A stretch of 64,000 bases of DNA, taken from NCBI GenBank assembly GCA_016188005.1, contig JACPIQ010000120.1, forward strand, positions 1 through 64,000, given 5' to 3'. Position 1 is the first letter of the stretch. Every line of letters starts with the position of its first letter. Position numbers and translations under genes: made by a program. The notes under the pieces were generated by a model. It did no database searches. It was not told where the DNA came from and worked only from the letters and a program-made list of their open reading frames with translations. Source of the stretch: Candidatus Rokuibacteriota bacterium. GTDB lineage: Bacteria; Methylomirabilota; Methylomirabilia; Rokubacteriales; CSP1-6. Positions 8,649 to 17,705 of the stretch are shown here, in pieces.

Positions 8649-9072
8649 GAATCCTCCATGGGTAAGGGCTCAACCTTCAGTGTCGTCCCTGACGCGGTCG
8701 GAATCATCCGGGTGCCCAGCCTCACTACTGCTCCGACCCGGGAATCCTGCCGGAAAAACGGGGGCGTGCGAGGTAGGGTCCCACTCGATCACGGACACTC
8801 TTCGACCCCCAACTTCTTCCTGCGATCCGCTGGGGTGGCGCACCGCCCCATTTCCCCGGCATGATTCACAGACCCGCTCGTTAGTATCACAACGTGAGGC
8901 ATCGCGCAACGACTTGATCACGCCTCGTGGCGCGCGCTTGACTAAGCGAAAACCGGGCGAGTATGCTCGGTCCCGAAGCAACGGCTCTGGAGTTGCCCCG
9001 GTTTGGTGGACCGCGACCCTCTGGGCAAGTCCAACCCGAGCGCGTAACGTCCATAGGATCTGAGAGCACACC
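8649..9072. other. Divergent intergenic region between importer operon and oxidoreductase
   Basis: These 424 bases hold no convincing gene. They contain the start regions of two divergent transcripts: the importer operon to the left and the old yellow enzyme gene to the right. Only the rightward promoter is clear. No regulator gene is adjacent. Confidence 0.6.
8938..8967 (+). promoter_or_regulatory. Sigma70-type promoter for old yellow enzyme gene
   Basis: TTGACT and TATGCT are separated by 18 bases, about 105 bases before the ATG at 9073. The match to the housekeeping consensus is good on both hexamers, and it is the only such pair seen in this intergenic region. Confidence 0.65.
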
Positions 9073-10242
9073 ATGAAAACCGAACTTCCAGAGCAGGGGG
9101 CCATGTTGTTCTCGCCCTGGCAGCTCAGATCGGTCAAGGCCCGAAATCGGATTGTCATTTCTCCGATGGACCAGTTTTCCGCCTCTAATGGGTTCGCGTC
9201 TGACTGGCATCTGGTGCAATTGGGACGCTATGCTCTCGGTGGCGCGGGGATCGTCTTTGTCGAAGCGACCGCCATCACCCCGGAAGGGCGCATCACGAGC
9301 GGCGACCTGGGCTTGTGGCAAGACGAACAGATCGCGCCCTTGGCACGCATCGCGAAGTTCCTGAAAGAGGAAGGGAGTATCCCCGCGATCCAGATCGCCC
9401 ACGCTGGGCGCAAGGCAAACACCCGGCGCCCGTGGCTGGGCCTCGGTCCATTGACCGAGCAAGACTACGCCAACGGAGAGGAATGCTGGCAGACGGTGGC
9501 TCCCAGTGCGCTGCCCGGCGGAGAGGGCTGGGCGCTGCCGCGCGAGCTGGATGCGGCCGATCTCAAGGTGCTGCGGGCGGCCTGGCGGGCTGCGGCAGTG
9601 AGGGCGCTGGCCGCCGGCTTCGAGATCATCGAGCTGCACGCTGCGCACGGCTATCTGCTGCATGAGTTCCTCTCGCCGCTCGCGAACCAGCGTCGCGACG
9701 CCTACGGCGGCAACTTCGCCGGGCGCATCCGCTTCCCACTGGAGGTGGTCGAGGAATTGCGTGAAGTCATCCCGGCCGCGGTGCCGTTCTTCGTGCGCGT
9801 TTCGGCCGAGGACAGGGTCGAGGGAGGATGGTCGCTCGCGGACACGGTCAGTTTTGCCAAGGAGCTGAAAATCCGCGGCGTCGATCTTGTCGATTGCTCA
9901 TCAGGCGGCATCCTCGGCGGTACTGCGACGCTCAGTTCGCGCCCGCTGGGACTCGGCTTCCAGGTGCCGTTCGCCGAGGCGGTGCGCGTCCAGGCGGACA
10001 TCATGACCATGGCGGTGGGCCTCATCATCAAGGCCGATCAGGCCGAGGCCATTCTCCGAAATGGGCAGGCGGACTTGATCGCCATCGGACGCGAGGCGCT
10101 GACCAACCCGAACTGGCCGCTACATGCCGAGCGAGCGCTGCACAAGAAGGACGACTATAGCCTGTGGCCCAAGCAATTCCGGCTCTACCTTGCGAACCGG
10201 GCGCAAAGGCTCAAGACCCTGGGCTATCCAGATTGGGTCTGA
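9073..10242 (+). CDS. NADH:flavin oxidoreductase, old yellow enzyme family (YqjM-like)
   Basis: A 389-residue FMN-dependent TIM-barrel enzyme of the old yellow enzyme class, which reduces activated C=C bonds of enones and related compounds with NAD(P)H. The substrate-binding pair appears in IIELHAAHGYLLHEFLSPL near residue 180, followed by NQRRDAYGG, both hallmarks. Also seen are NRIVISPMDQFSA at the flavin-binding start, IPAIQIAHAGRKA, and the phosphate-binding C-terminal part ADLIAIGREALTNPNWPLHA. No extra iron-sulfur domain follows, so it is the short type. It has its own promoter and is the only plus-strand gene in this stretch. Confidence 0.92.
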   Translation: MKTELPEQGAMLFSPWQLRSVKARNRIVISPMDQFSASNGFASDWHLVQLGRYALGGAGIVFVEATAITPEGRITSGDLGLWQDEQIAPLARIAKFLKEEGSIPAIQIAHAGRKANTRRPWLGLGPLTEQDYANGEECWQTVAPSALPGGEGWALPRELDAADLKVLRAAWRAAAVRALAAGFEIIELHAAHGYLLHEFLSPLANQRRDAYGGNFAGRIRFPLEVVEELREVIPAAVPFFVRVSAEDRVEGGWSLADTVSFAKELKIRGVDLVDCSSGGILGGTATLSSRPLGLGFQVPFAEAVRVQADIMTMAVGLIIKADQAEAILRNGQADLIAIGREALTNPNWPLHAERALHKKDDYSLWPKQFRLYLANRAQRLKTLGYPDWV

Positions 10243-10321
10243 TCCCAACCGCCCTGGAAGTCAATCGGGGGTGTGCGGCAAGTGGAGTGAGTCAATACTT
10301 CAGCGAGGGCGTCCCCTCGGC

Positions 10322-10762
10322 TCAGCCCGCCACCGCGCGCTCGAGTTCGTCCAGATGCTGGTGACGGTGCACGGCGCGAATGATCGTGCGCGGGCGCGTG
10401 GCGAGGACTGCCTCGACGAGCGCCGCCGGCAGACGCCGGGCCTTGTCGTCCGCCGCCGCCGCGGCGGCAAGCACCTCGTGCCGGACCTGGGCGGGCGCAA
10501 TCGCGCGCCACCACGGCAGCATCCCGTCGTTCATGCCATTGACGAAGGTCTCGACCCGCGGAACGGCGACCTCGCCCGTGCGCTCCCACTCGTCGAACTT
10601 CGCGAGCCAGAGCCGGTCCCAGAAGGCAAGGTGCGCCAGGCCAACGCCGACGGTCCAGTGGGTGCCGACGGGACGCGCCATGTCGGCGTCGCTCAGTCTG
10701 CCGACGAACGCCTTCAGCCGCGCCAGCTCAGCCTCGTTCTGGGCAACGTACGATGTGTCCAT
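10322..10762 (-). CDS. DinB-superfamily / mycothiol maleylpyruvate isomerase-like protein
   Basis: About 146 residues, four-helix bundle type. The core reads SDADMARPVGTHWTVGVGLAHLAFWDRLWL, with His residues at positions typical for the metal site of DinB-like proteins, and the C-terminal half carries AVHRHQHLDELE as the third metal ligand region. Such enzymes are metal-dependent thiol-linked hydrolases or transferases. ATG 10762 is preferred because GAAGGGA lies nine bases upstream; ATG 10771 is the alternative. It sits between a convergent oxidoreductase gene and the same-strand quinone reductase. No substrate can be named. Confidence 0.7.
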   Translation of the reverse strand: MDTSYVAQNEAELARLKAFVGRLSDADMARPVGTHWTVGVGLAHLAFWDRLWLAKFDEWERTGEVAVPRVETFVNGMNDGMLPWWRAIAPAQVRHEVLAAAAAADDKARRLPAALVEAVLATRPRTIIRAVHRHQHLDELERAVAG

Positions 10763-10805
10763 GTTGTTCATCCCTTCGAGGGACGCGATCATGCACCTCT
10801 GCGCG

Positions 10806-11786
10806 TCAGGAGGGGCGGATGAGCACGACCTTGCCCATCGTCTTCCGACGTGACAGGTGCTCATGCGCATCGGCGACCCTGTCCATGGTGAATACGGCGG
10901 AGATCACCGGTTTGACGCGGCCAGTCGCCACGAGGCCCAGGCACTCCTCGAGCGCTGCCCGGTGGAGGGTCTGGCTCCAGGGTTTTCCTCCGATGTTCAG
11001 CCCCGCGACCTGTAGATTCCTGGCGAACAGTTCATCCGTGGGGAGGCTCGGCAGGGACCCGCTGGCGCGGCCGTAGATCAGCAGCCGGCCGCCCGGCGCG
11101 AGCACGCCGAGACTCTTGAGCAGTACGTCCCCGCCCACGCATTCGAGCACCCGATCCACGCCGGCACCCGCGGTGCGCCGCAGGACTTCAGCCACGAAGT
11201 CTTGCTTGGTGTAATCGATGCACTCGTCCGCGCCGAGCTGTCGCGCGAGGGCCAGTTTCTCCCCGCTCGAGGCTGTTGCGAAGATTCGCGCTCCCCAGGC
11301 CTTGGCGAGCTGCACCGCTGCCGTTCCGACCCCCGATGCCGCCGCATGAATGAGGACCGACTCGCCGGGGCTCAGCGGCGCCAAGGTCTTCAAGAGGTGG
11401 TACGCGGTCAGGAAGACCACCGGGATCGCCGCGCACTCCACGAAGCTCGCCGCCGCCGGCATGCGCCAGATTTCGCCTGCTGGCACGGCCACGAACTCCG
11501 CCTGGCATCCGGCGACGCTGCTGCGGCAGAACACCCGGTCGCCCGGCTTGAACTCGGCGGCTTCCTCGCCGGCCCGGAGTACCGTGCCGGCCGCTTCCGT
11601 TCCGAGCATCGCCGGAAAGGTGCTCCGGAAATGGTAGCGTCCCGAGCGGCGCATGAGGTCTGCGAAGTTCACGCCCGCGGCCTGCACTTCGATGAGGACA
11701 TCGCGGGAGCCGACCGCCGGCTCGGGCGCCTCCTCCCACCGCAGCACCTCGGGGCCACCGACGGCGTGGTAGCGGACGGCTCTCAT
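10806..11786 (-). CDS. NADPH:quinone reductase / zinc-type alcohol dehydrogenase-like (MDR superfamily)
   Basis: The 326-residue medium-chain reductase begins MRAVRYHAVGGPEVLRWEE and contains the quinone-reductase signatures VNFADLMRRSGRYH and LGTEAAGTV. The nucleotide-binding stretch is VLIHAAASGVGTAAVQLAKA near residue 140. No zinc ligands of the alcohol dehydrogenase type are present, so it is expected to reduce quinones or enoyl compounds with NADPH. Its ATG overlaps the stop of the upstream LLM oxidoreductase gene as ATGA, so the two are coupled. The real substrate is unknown. Confidence 0.9.
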   Translation of the reverse strand: MRAVRYHAVGGPEVLRWEEAPEPAVGSRDVLIEVQAAGVNFADLMRRSGRYHFRSTFPAMLGTEAAGTVLRAGEEAAEFKPGDRVFCRSSVAGCQAEFVAVPAGEIWRMPAAASFVECAAIPVVFLTAYHLLKTLAPLSPGESVLIHAAASGVGTAAVQLAKAWGARIFATASSGEKLALARQLGADECIDYTKQDFVAEVLRRTAGAGVDRVLECVGGDVLLKSLGVLAPGGRLLIYGRASGSLPSLPTDELFARNLQVAGLNIGGKPWSQTLHRAALEECLGLVATGRVKPVISAVFTMDRVADAHEHLSRRKTMGKVVLIRPS

Positions 11787-12787
11787 CGGACCCCGCCCGC
11801 CCTCTGCCTCAGCTTCGGAAGCACGTCCGCCGCCAGCATCTCGAGCTGGTCCATCCCCCAGTTCACCGGGTTGAGGATGACGTGCTCCACTCCGCCACCC
11901 ATGGCCTCGATCTTCGCGTTGATCTTCTCCGCCAGCTCTTCGGCCTCCCCGACGAGATAGTACGTGCGCCAGAAGTCCAGGTTCATCCCCGAAATCGTGG
12001 AGAAGTGCGGCACGGCGGCGTCAGGCTTCTCTCCGTTCCGCAGCACGTAGACGAAGTTCGAGTAGGCCTTCGTCAGCTCCTCGGGCTTGCGTCCCTGCTC
12101 CCGCATGAAGCCGTGGATCCGGTCCCAATCGGCCTTCACCATGTCCGGGGTCGAGGCCGAGTGCGGCACCCAGGTGCTTGCGTGCTTCGCGATGCGGCGC
12201 AACACCGGCGTCATGTCCCGCACCGTCTGCGCGTAGATCTTCTCCGAGGGTTGCGTGCCGCCGCCGATCCAGATCGGCGGATGCGGACGCTGCAGGGGTT
12301 TGGGCTCGACCGTAATATCGTGGAAGCGGTAGTACCTGCCTTCGTAGGTCACCCGGTCACCGGCCCAGAGCGCGAGCACCGCCTCGAGCATCTCGTCCAT
12401 GCGGCGGCCCCGCTCCTCGTGCGGGACGTTCATGGCAGCGAACTCCTTCTCGTGCCAGCCGACACCGACACCCAGGAGCGAGCGGCCGCCGGTGAGGAGA
12501 TCAAACGTCGCCCATTCCTTGGCGAAGTACACGGGGTTGCGCAGCGGGAGGACGAGCACGAGCGGCCCGAGCTTGATCGTGCGGGTCACGCCGGCGAGCG
12601 CCGCGAGCAACACCATCGGCTCCAGCCACGTCCGGACCGTCGCGGGTGGGACGACGAGCAGGTGATCGATGCAGACAGCGGAGTCGAAGCCCAGATCTTC
12701 GGCGCGCCGCACGTAGGCGCCCATCTCGGCCAGAGTCGCGGTCTTCGGTCCCAGGGCGAAGCTTGGAAGACGCAGCCCGAATCTCAC
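11783..12787 (-). CDS. LLM-class flavin/F420-dependent oxidoreductase
   Basis: A 334-residue luciferase-like monooxygenase-fold protein. It starts MRFGLRLPSFALGP and shows AEDLGFDSAVCIDHLLV, KLGPLVLVLPLRNPVYFAKE, SLLGVGVGWHEKEFAAM and PPIWIGGGTQPSEKI, the typical order for F420-dependent or FMN-dependent members of this class. They oxidise or reduce alcohols, sulfonates or xenobiotics; the specific reaction is unknown. It is translationally coupled to the quinone reductase gene. No F420 biosynthesis gene is in the window, so cofactor choice between F420 and FMN is undecided. Confidence 0.87.
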   Translation of the reverse strand: MRFGLRLPSFALGPKTATLAEMGAYVRRAEDLGFDSAVCIDHLLVVPPATVRTWLEPMVLLAALAGVTRTIKLGPLVLVLPLRNPVYFAKEWATFDLLTGGRSLLGVGVGWHEKEFAAMNVPHEERGRRMDEMLEAVLALWAGDRVTYEGRYYRFHDITVEPKPLQRPHPPIWIGGGTQPSEKIYAQTVRDMTPVLRRIAKHASTWVPHSASTPDMVKADWDRIHGFMREQGRKPEELTKAYSNFVYVLRNGEKPDAAVPHFSTISGMNLDFWRTYYLVGEAEELAEKINAKIEAMGGGVEHVILNPVNWGMDQLEMLAADVLPKLRQRAGGVR

Positions 12788-12891
12788 CGCCTATCTCCTC
12801 CTTCGTTGACGGGGGAGCGACGAGCGCTCGGTCTCGAGCGGGCGATCGATGTCGCTGCTCACCGGCAGCCCCGTGTTGCGGCTGAGAGTGC

Positions 12892-14859
12892 TCACGGGTG
12901 ACCCGCCGGGACCGGACGCTCCAGCCGGACACGCGTCTCACCGTAGGCGGCCATCTCACCGAAGTTGGACATGATGTCCTCGGTCAAGACGTTGGCGCCA
13001 CCCCCCCGCTTGATCCACGTTCCGACAGGCATGATCACCATGCCGCGGCTCACCCGGTTGTCGACGATCACTTCGACCTTCAAATGGCCCACCGGCGAGC
13101 GGATGATTACCTCTTCTCCGCTCTCCACCCCGTACGTCGAGGCCGTGCCCGCGCCGATCCGGACAGAGGCTACCTTGGGATGATCCTTCTCGAGCATCTG
13201 GGACAGCAACCACTTCTTACTGTAGTTCGTGACGAGGGTCAGCGGGTAGTCCGGCAGGACCCGCGGCTCATATGCCATGGCGGTGATGAACTCGAACTTG
13301 CCGGACTTCGTCGGAAAGGCCCTATCCGCGAAGGGAACCAGGGGCGCCACGGGGCAGCGTACGGGCCCCTGCATCACCTGCTCAACCGACACGCCCTTGC
13401 GCTCCAGCGGGACGAAGATCCGCTTCAGCCACTCCCGCGGCGTGCCCGCCATCTCGTCGCCGAAGCCCAGCCGCTCGGCGAGCTGCTGAAAGATCCACAG
13501 ATCCGGCCGCGCGCCGCCCAGCGGCTCGATCACGCGATTGACACCGCCGATGATGTTGTGCCCCCACGACACGAGCATGTCCTCTTCCTCGAGGAACGTC
13601 GTCGTCGGGAAGAAGATGTGCGCGTAGTCACTGGTGTCCGTGAGGAAGCAGTCGACAACCACGACGAATTCGAGGGCCGCCATGGCGGAGGCGACGAGTT
13701 GTGAGTTCGGTGACTGATTGACGGGGTTGCCGCCATTCACGAACATCATGTGAATTTTCGGGTTCGCGGCGTCGATGAGGCCACGCCCGAGCAGAGGCTC
13801 GGGAATGGAGCGGCGGTGACGGGCGCGCTCGGGAAGCTCCACCGACTTGTCGAAGTGCCGCTGGGTGTTATAGCCGTGCGAGACACCGCCGCCGGTGACG
13901 CCGATATTGCCGCACAGGGCGCCGAGGGCATCGACCAGCCGGAAGATCTCGGCACTGTGCTTGTACTTGTTGAGCCCCCAGCCCAGGAGGATCGCGGCGG
14001 GCTTGGTGGTGGCGTAGATCCGCGCCATGTCACGGATCTCCTGCTCGGGCAGATCGCACGCCGTGCACAACGCCTCCAGCGGACGAGCGTCGAGCAGTGC
14101 CCGATACGCGGCGAAGCCGTGCGTGTGCTTCTCGACGAAGTCGCGATCGTGAAGTCCTTCCTCGAGGATGATCTTGGCCATCGCCATGGCCAGGTGCGCA
14201 TCACTCGCGACCCGGGGCTGGAAATGGCGGTCACAGAGCCCGGCGGACTCGCTCTGCACCGGATCGACGAGGAACACACGGCCGCCACGCGCGCGCACCT
14301 CCTTGAGGATCGGCACGACGTGGAGGTTCGTGGCCATGGGGTTGCGGCCCCAGAGGAACACGCCCCGGCTGTTGACCAGATCGAGGGGGTCGTGCCCGAG
14401 CCGCGATCCAAAATCGAGCGCCTGACCGGCGCGCGCGGCGCCGCTTCAGAGCGAGCCGCGGGGCGTGGTGACACCGCCGAGCAGGTTCCAGAACCTCCGG
14501 CTCAGCAGCTTGGTGGCGCCCCAGGACCCGGTGCGCTGGTAGGCCATGATGGACAACGGGCCGAGCGTGTCGACGAAGTGGCGGATGCGGCCGGCCACGG
14601 TCGCCAGCGCCTCGTCCCAGCCGATCCGCTCCCAGGCGCCCGCGATGCGCCCGTTGCTACGCCGCATGGGGGACAGCACGCGCTCATCGCTGTAGACGCG
14701 CTCGGGGAACCGGTACGTCTTGCCGCAGAGATAGCCGCGCGTGAACTCGTGGGTGGGGTGGCCTTCCAGCCGGATGACGCGGCCCTCCTCGACGTACGCA
14801 ACGATTCCGCAGCCGTCCGGGCAGTCCAGGGTGCACGAGGTGTAGATCCGCTTCTCCAT
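12892..14859 (-). CDS. Selenocysteine-containing molybdopterin oxidoreductase (formate dehydrogenase superfamily)
   Basis: Read through one in-frame TGA at 14448-14446, this gives 655 residues of one enzyme in the DMSO reductase/formate dehydrogenase superfamily. The N-terminus carries a [4Fe-4S] motif, SCTLDCPDGCG with a fourth Cys in GYLCGK. The TGA is codon 138, within TPRGSL-(TGA)-SGAARAGQALDFG, exactly where formate dehydrogenases have selenocysteine (Sec140 in E. coli FdhF) before a conserved block. Downstream are FLWGRNPMATN, MMFVNGGNPVNQSP and a normal C-terminal domain. A SECIS-like hairpin follows the TGA. The His after Sec in FdhF is Ser here, so the substrate may not be formate. 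ATG 14859 has AAGGAG upstream. Confidence 0.85.
14411..14445 (-). promoter_or_regulatory. Bacterial SECIS element (SelB-binding hairpin)
   Basis: Directly after the in-frame TGA the minus strand forms a hairpin with stem GCGCC/GGCGC (14432-14428 with 14422-14418) and apical loop GGUCA. The loop starts 18 bases after the TGA and begins with G. This resembles the GGUCU loop of E. coli formate dehydrogenase SECIS elements, and the distance is within the known bacterial range. Two further base pairs flank a C-U mismatch. Being inside the coding region it must also encode protein, as bacterial SECIS elements do. Confidence 0.75.
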
Positions 14860-14900
14860 CGAGCCACGCTCCTTTCCGTCTTTTCGCGACCGGTCGCGCC

Positions 14901-15032
14901 TCACTTCCGTAGCAGGTGAGCATGACCGACGAGGATCCGTGTGAGTGAAGACGCGACGATGACGGAGCCGACCGCACTGGTCTGCGGCGTGCTGTCGGCC
15001 ATGATCATCGACCAGAGGTACATGGGGAGGGT
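14901..15032 (-). pseudogene. Remnant of ABC transporter permease C-terminus (PotB/PotC-like)
   Basis: The minus strand encodes TLPMYLWSMIM followed by SPQTSAV-like residues (TPQTSAVGSVIV) and ends at a stop at 14901. This looks like the last 40 or so residues of a spermidine/putrescine-type ABC permease. No start or upstream domain exists in the surrounding 300 bases, so it is a decayed fragment. The rest of the 14860-15198 gap holds no gene that I can support. Confidence 0.5.
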
Positions 15033-15198
15033 ATGGTAGTTAATATCATGAGACGCACGCGGGTCAAGCCTGAACCTGGCGCCCAAGGAGGAGCTTGGTG
15101 CACCCGCGCCCCAGAAGGCGGGCGTGCCAACGCCGACGCCGTTCTCGCCGATGCCCTAAGAGCGCGGGACGGCCTGACACCGAAAGGGAGGTGACGGG

Positions 15199-15624
15199 GT
15201 GAAGATCAAGCGGATCGAGCACGTGGGCATCGTGGTGAGCGACCTCGACGGTAGCCGCCGGCTGTGGGAGAACGTCCTCGGCATCCACCTGGCGGAGGTC
15301 GAGCACCTCGAGCAGCACCAGGTCAGGATCGCGATGTACCCGATCGGCGAGTCCATGGTGGAGCTGCTGGCGGGGACAGCCCCTGACAGCAAGTACGCGC
15401 GACTGGCGCGGGAGGGGCGGGCGGGCCTGCACCACATCTGCCTCGAGGTCGAGGACATCGACGGTGCGCTCGCAGAGCTGAGGACGAAGGGCGTGCCACT
15501 CCTCGACGAGACGCCGCGACCCGGTCATCAGGGTAGCCGCATCGCCTTCCTGGACCCCGCCGGCACCGGCAACGTGCTGGTGGAGCTGGTGGAGCTGCCG
15601 GGCAAGCCACCCACGCACGGTTGA
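15199..15624 (+). CDS. Methylmalonyl-CoA epimerase-like VOC/glyoxalase-fold protein
   Basis: A 141-residue protein beginning IKRIEHVGIVVSDLDGSRRLWENVLG. The vicinal-oxygen-chelate fold is clear, with metal ligands in EHVGIV, VELLAG, LHHICLEVEDID and the terminal NVLVELVE. Length and motif order agree with methylmalonyl/ethylmalonyl-CoA epimerase, which interconverts the 2R and 2S epimers for propionate or branched-chain catabolism. Translation starts at GTG 15199 with GGGAGGTGA just upstream. It stands alone on the plus strand; no mutase gene is in the window, so the assignment rests on sequence resemblance only. Confidence 0.8.
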   Translation: MKIKRIEHVGIVVSDLDGSRRLWENVLGIHLAEVEHLEQHQVRIAMYPIGESMVELLAGTAPDSKYARLAREGRAGLHHICLEVEDIDGALAELRTKGVPLLDETPRPGHQGSRIAFLDPAGTGNVLVELVELPGKPPTHG

Positions 15625-15640
15625 CCCCCCTCGCGGAACC

Positions 15641-15684
15641 GGGCGGCGGCGACGGCGGGGGCGAGCCAGAGCACGCCGCCGCCC
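15641..15684. terminator. Inverted repeat between convergent genes, possible bidirectional terminator
   Basis: GGGCGGCGGCG at 15641 and CGCCGCCGCCC ending at 15684 form an 11-bp perfect stem between the plus-strand epimerase gene and the minus-strand operon end. There is no T-run on either side, so termination activity is an inference from position. Confidence 0.4.
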
Positions 15685-15694
15685 GCTGCGTCAC

Positions 15695-15787
15695 TCACAC
15701 GTAGAGCCGGAGGATCCCATAGACGACCGTCGCGATCAGCACCGTCGCGGCGATGAGGGTCAGCACGGCGTTGGCCGCGCGGCTCAT
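15695..15787 (-). CDS. Thirty-residue single-pass membrane peptide following TRAP permease
   Basis: A 30-residue frame reads MSRAANAVLTLIAATVLIATVVYG and ends with ILRLYV. Almost all of it is one hydrophobic helix preceded by an Arg, so it should sit in the inner membrane. Its ATG overlaps the stop of the fused TRAP permease gene as ATGA, the same coupling used by other pairs here, which argues that it is translated. It may be a small accessory subunit of the TRAP transporter. I know of no named family. It is too short for routine gene calling. Confidence 0.6.
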   Translation of the reverse strand: MSRAANAVLTLIAATVLIATVVYGILRLYV

Positions 15788-17670
15788 CGCGGCGACACTA
15801 TCGGGACCCCCACCGGATCCGGCCGTCGCAGCTTCTGCATCCCGAGACCGAGGCCGAGAAGGCCGACACCGATCAGGTCGGTCGCGAGGCCGGGATGGAT
15901 CAAGGTCAGCGCCGCGGCGATGAAGATGAGCCGCTCCAGCCGTATCGTGGGCCGGAGGAAATACCCCTCCAGGCCCGCGGCGAGGCAGATGACGCCGATG
16001 GTCCCGCTCACCGTCGCGCGGACGATGTCGATCCAGGCACCGTCGAAGAGCAGCGCCGGCGAGTACACGAAGAAGAACGGCACGATGAACCCGGCCGCCG
16101 AGAACTTCATGGCCTGCCAGCCCGACCCCCACAGGCCCGATCGGCTGATCGAGGCGGCCGCGTACACGGCCAGCGCCACCGGCGGCGTCACCGCCGACAG
16201 GCATGAGAAGTAGAAGGCGAACATGTGCGCGGCCATCGGCATCACGCCGAGGTTGATCAGGGCGGGGATGAGGATGGCCACCTGCATCAGGTACGACGCC
16301 GTCGTCGGCATCCCCATGCCGAGGATCAGCGCTGCCGCCATGGTGATGACCAGCGCCACCGGCAGGTTGCTGGCCGCGACGTCCACGAGGAAGGCGGTGA
16401 AGCGGATGGCCACGCCGAGCTGCATGATCACGCCGATCACGATACCGGCCGCGGCCGTCGCCATGGCCACGGGCACCGTCTGCTCGGCTCCCGCGCGCAG
16501 CGCCTCGATGGCCCGCGTCAGCCCGATCCGTGACTCCGTGCGGAGGTAGGAGAGGAGGATCACCGACACGGTCGACACGATGGCCGCATAGGTGGCCGAG
16601 AAGCCGGCGACGAGCAGGGCGAAGATGATGATCACGGGCAGGAACAGGTGGCTCTGCTGGCGAAGCGTGAGGCCCAGCGCCGGCAGCTCCTCGCGGGGGA
16701 TGCCGCGGAGGCCGCTGCGCACGGCGGTGAAGTGGATCGCCGCGAACAGGGCGGCGTAATAGAAGAGCGCAGGGATGAGGGCCGCCAACATCACTGCGGT
16801 GTACGAGACCCCGAGGAACTCCGCCATGACGAAGGCCGCCGCCCCCATGATGGGCGGCATGATCTGCCCGCCCGTCGACGCCACCGCCTCGATCGCCGCC
16901 GCGGCCTCCGGCTTGAAGCCGGTACGCTTCATCATCGGGATCGTCAACCAGCCGTCCACCATCACGTTGGCCACCGCCGAGCCCGAGATGGTCCCGAACA
17001 AGCTGGACGAGATGACGGCCACCTTGCCCGGCCCGCCCCTCGAGCCGCCGGCCAGCGCGTTGGCGAAGTTCATGAAGAACTGCCCCGCGCCCGACTTCTC
17101 GAGGAAGGCACCGAAGACGATGAACAGGATCACGTACGACCCCGCCACGCCGAGCGGGATGCCGAAGAGGCCTTCGGTGGTGAAGAAGGTCTGGTCGAGC
17201 AGGACCTCGAGCGTCAACCCGCGGTGTGGGAGGACGGGAAACCAGGGCCCGGCCACTGCGTACAGTATGAACCCGACCACGACGATGGGCAGGGCGGGGC
17301 CGATCGTGCGCCGCGTCACCTCGAGCACGAGCAGGATGGCCAGGCCTGCGGCCACCTTGTCGCCGAGCGAGAGCGGGTCCGAGGCCGGCAAACGATCGAC
17401 GACGTAGCGGTAGTTGAAGATCAGGTAGAAGAGCGGCCAGACGGACAGCGCCGCCAGCGCCAGGTCAGTCCACGGGATCCGATCACGCGGCGACCCCGCG
17501 GTGCGGGGGAAGAGGAGGAACCCCAGCACCAGGGAGAACATGAGCGTGATGATGCGGAGGATCAGGCTGTCGGGCGCGGCCGCCGTGAGGCGCGCGTAGA
17601 CGTGGTAGAGCGACATCGCGACACCCAGCGTGGCCACCACCCAGCCTGCGTACCCGGTGAGCTCGCGCAT
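15784..17670 (-). CDS. TRAP transporter fused permease (DctQM-type, TAXI family)
   Basis: The 628-residue inner-membrane protein fuses the small four-helix and large twelve-helix TRAP permease subunits. Segments seen include the N-terminal helices (YAGWVVATLGVAMSLYHVY), FFMNFANALAGGSRGGPGKV, SGSAVANVMVDGWLTIPMMK, ATGGQIMPP-like (VASTGGQIMPPIMGAAAFVM) and ILGMGMPTTASYLMQV, all typical of the DctM family. It works with the TAXI binding protein encoded just upstream, using an ion gradient to import organic acids. The spacing of 35 bases from that gene indicates one operon. Confidence 0.93.
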   Translation of the reverse strand: MRELTGYAGWVVATLGVAMSLYHVYARLTAAAPDSLILRIITLMFSLVLGFLLFPRTAGSPRDRIPWTDLALAALSVWPLFYLIFNYRYVVDRLPASDPLSLGDKVAAGLAILLVLEVTRRTIGPALPIVVVGFILYAVAGPWFPVLPHRGLTLEVLLDQTFFTTEGLFGIPLGVAGSYVILFIVFGAFLEKSGAGQFFMNFANALAGGSRGGPGKVAVISSSLFGTISGSAVANVMVDGWLTIPMMKRTGFKPEAAAAIEAVASTGGQIMPPIMGAAAFVMAEFLGVSYTAVMLAALIPALFYYAALFAAIHFTAVRSGLRGIPREELPALGLTLRQQSHLFLPVIIIFALLVAGFSATYAAIVSTVSVILLSYLRTESRIGLTRAIEALRAGAEQTVPVAMATAAAGIVIGVIMQLGVAIRFTAFLVDVAASNLPVALVITMAAALILGMGMPTTASYLMQVAILIPALINLGVMPMAAHMFAFYFSCLSAVTPPVALAVYAAASISRSGLWGSGWQAMKFSAAGFIVPFFFVYSPALLFDGAWIDIVRATVSGTIGVICLAAGLEGYFLRPTIRLERLIFIAAALTLIHPGLATDLIGVGLLGLGLGMQKLRRPDPVGVPIVSPR

Positions 17671-17705
17671 CGTCTTCCCCCCTCAGGCGTAGCGCGGGCG
17701 GACCG

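Noticed and set aside
9073-10242. 2,4-dienoyl-CoA reductase with iron-sulfur cluster
   Set aside because: The protein ends after the TIM barrel; the C-terminal iron-sulfur and FAD/NAD domains of that enzyme are absent.
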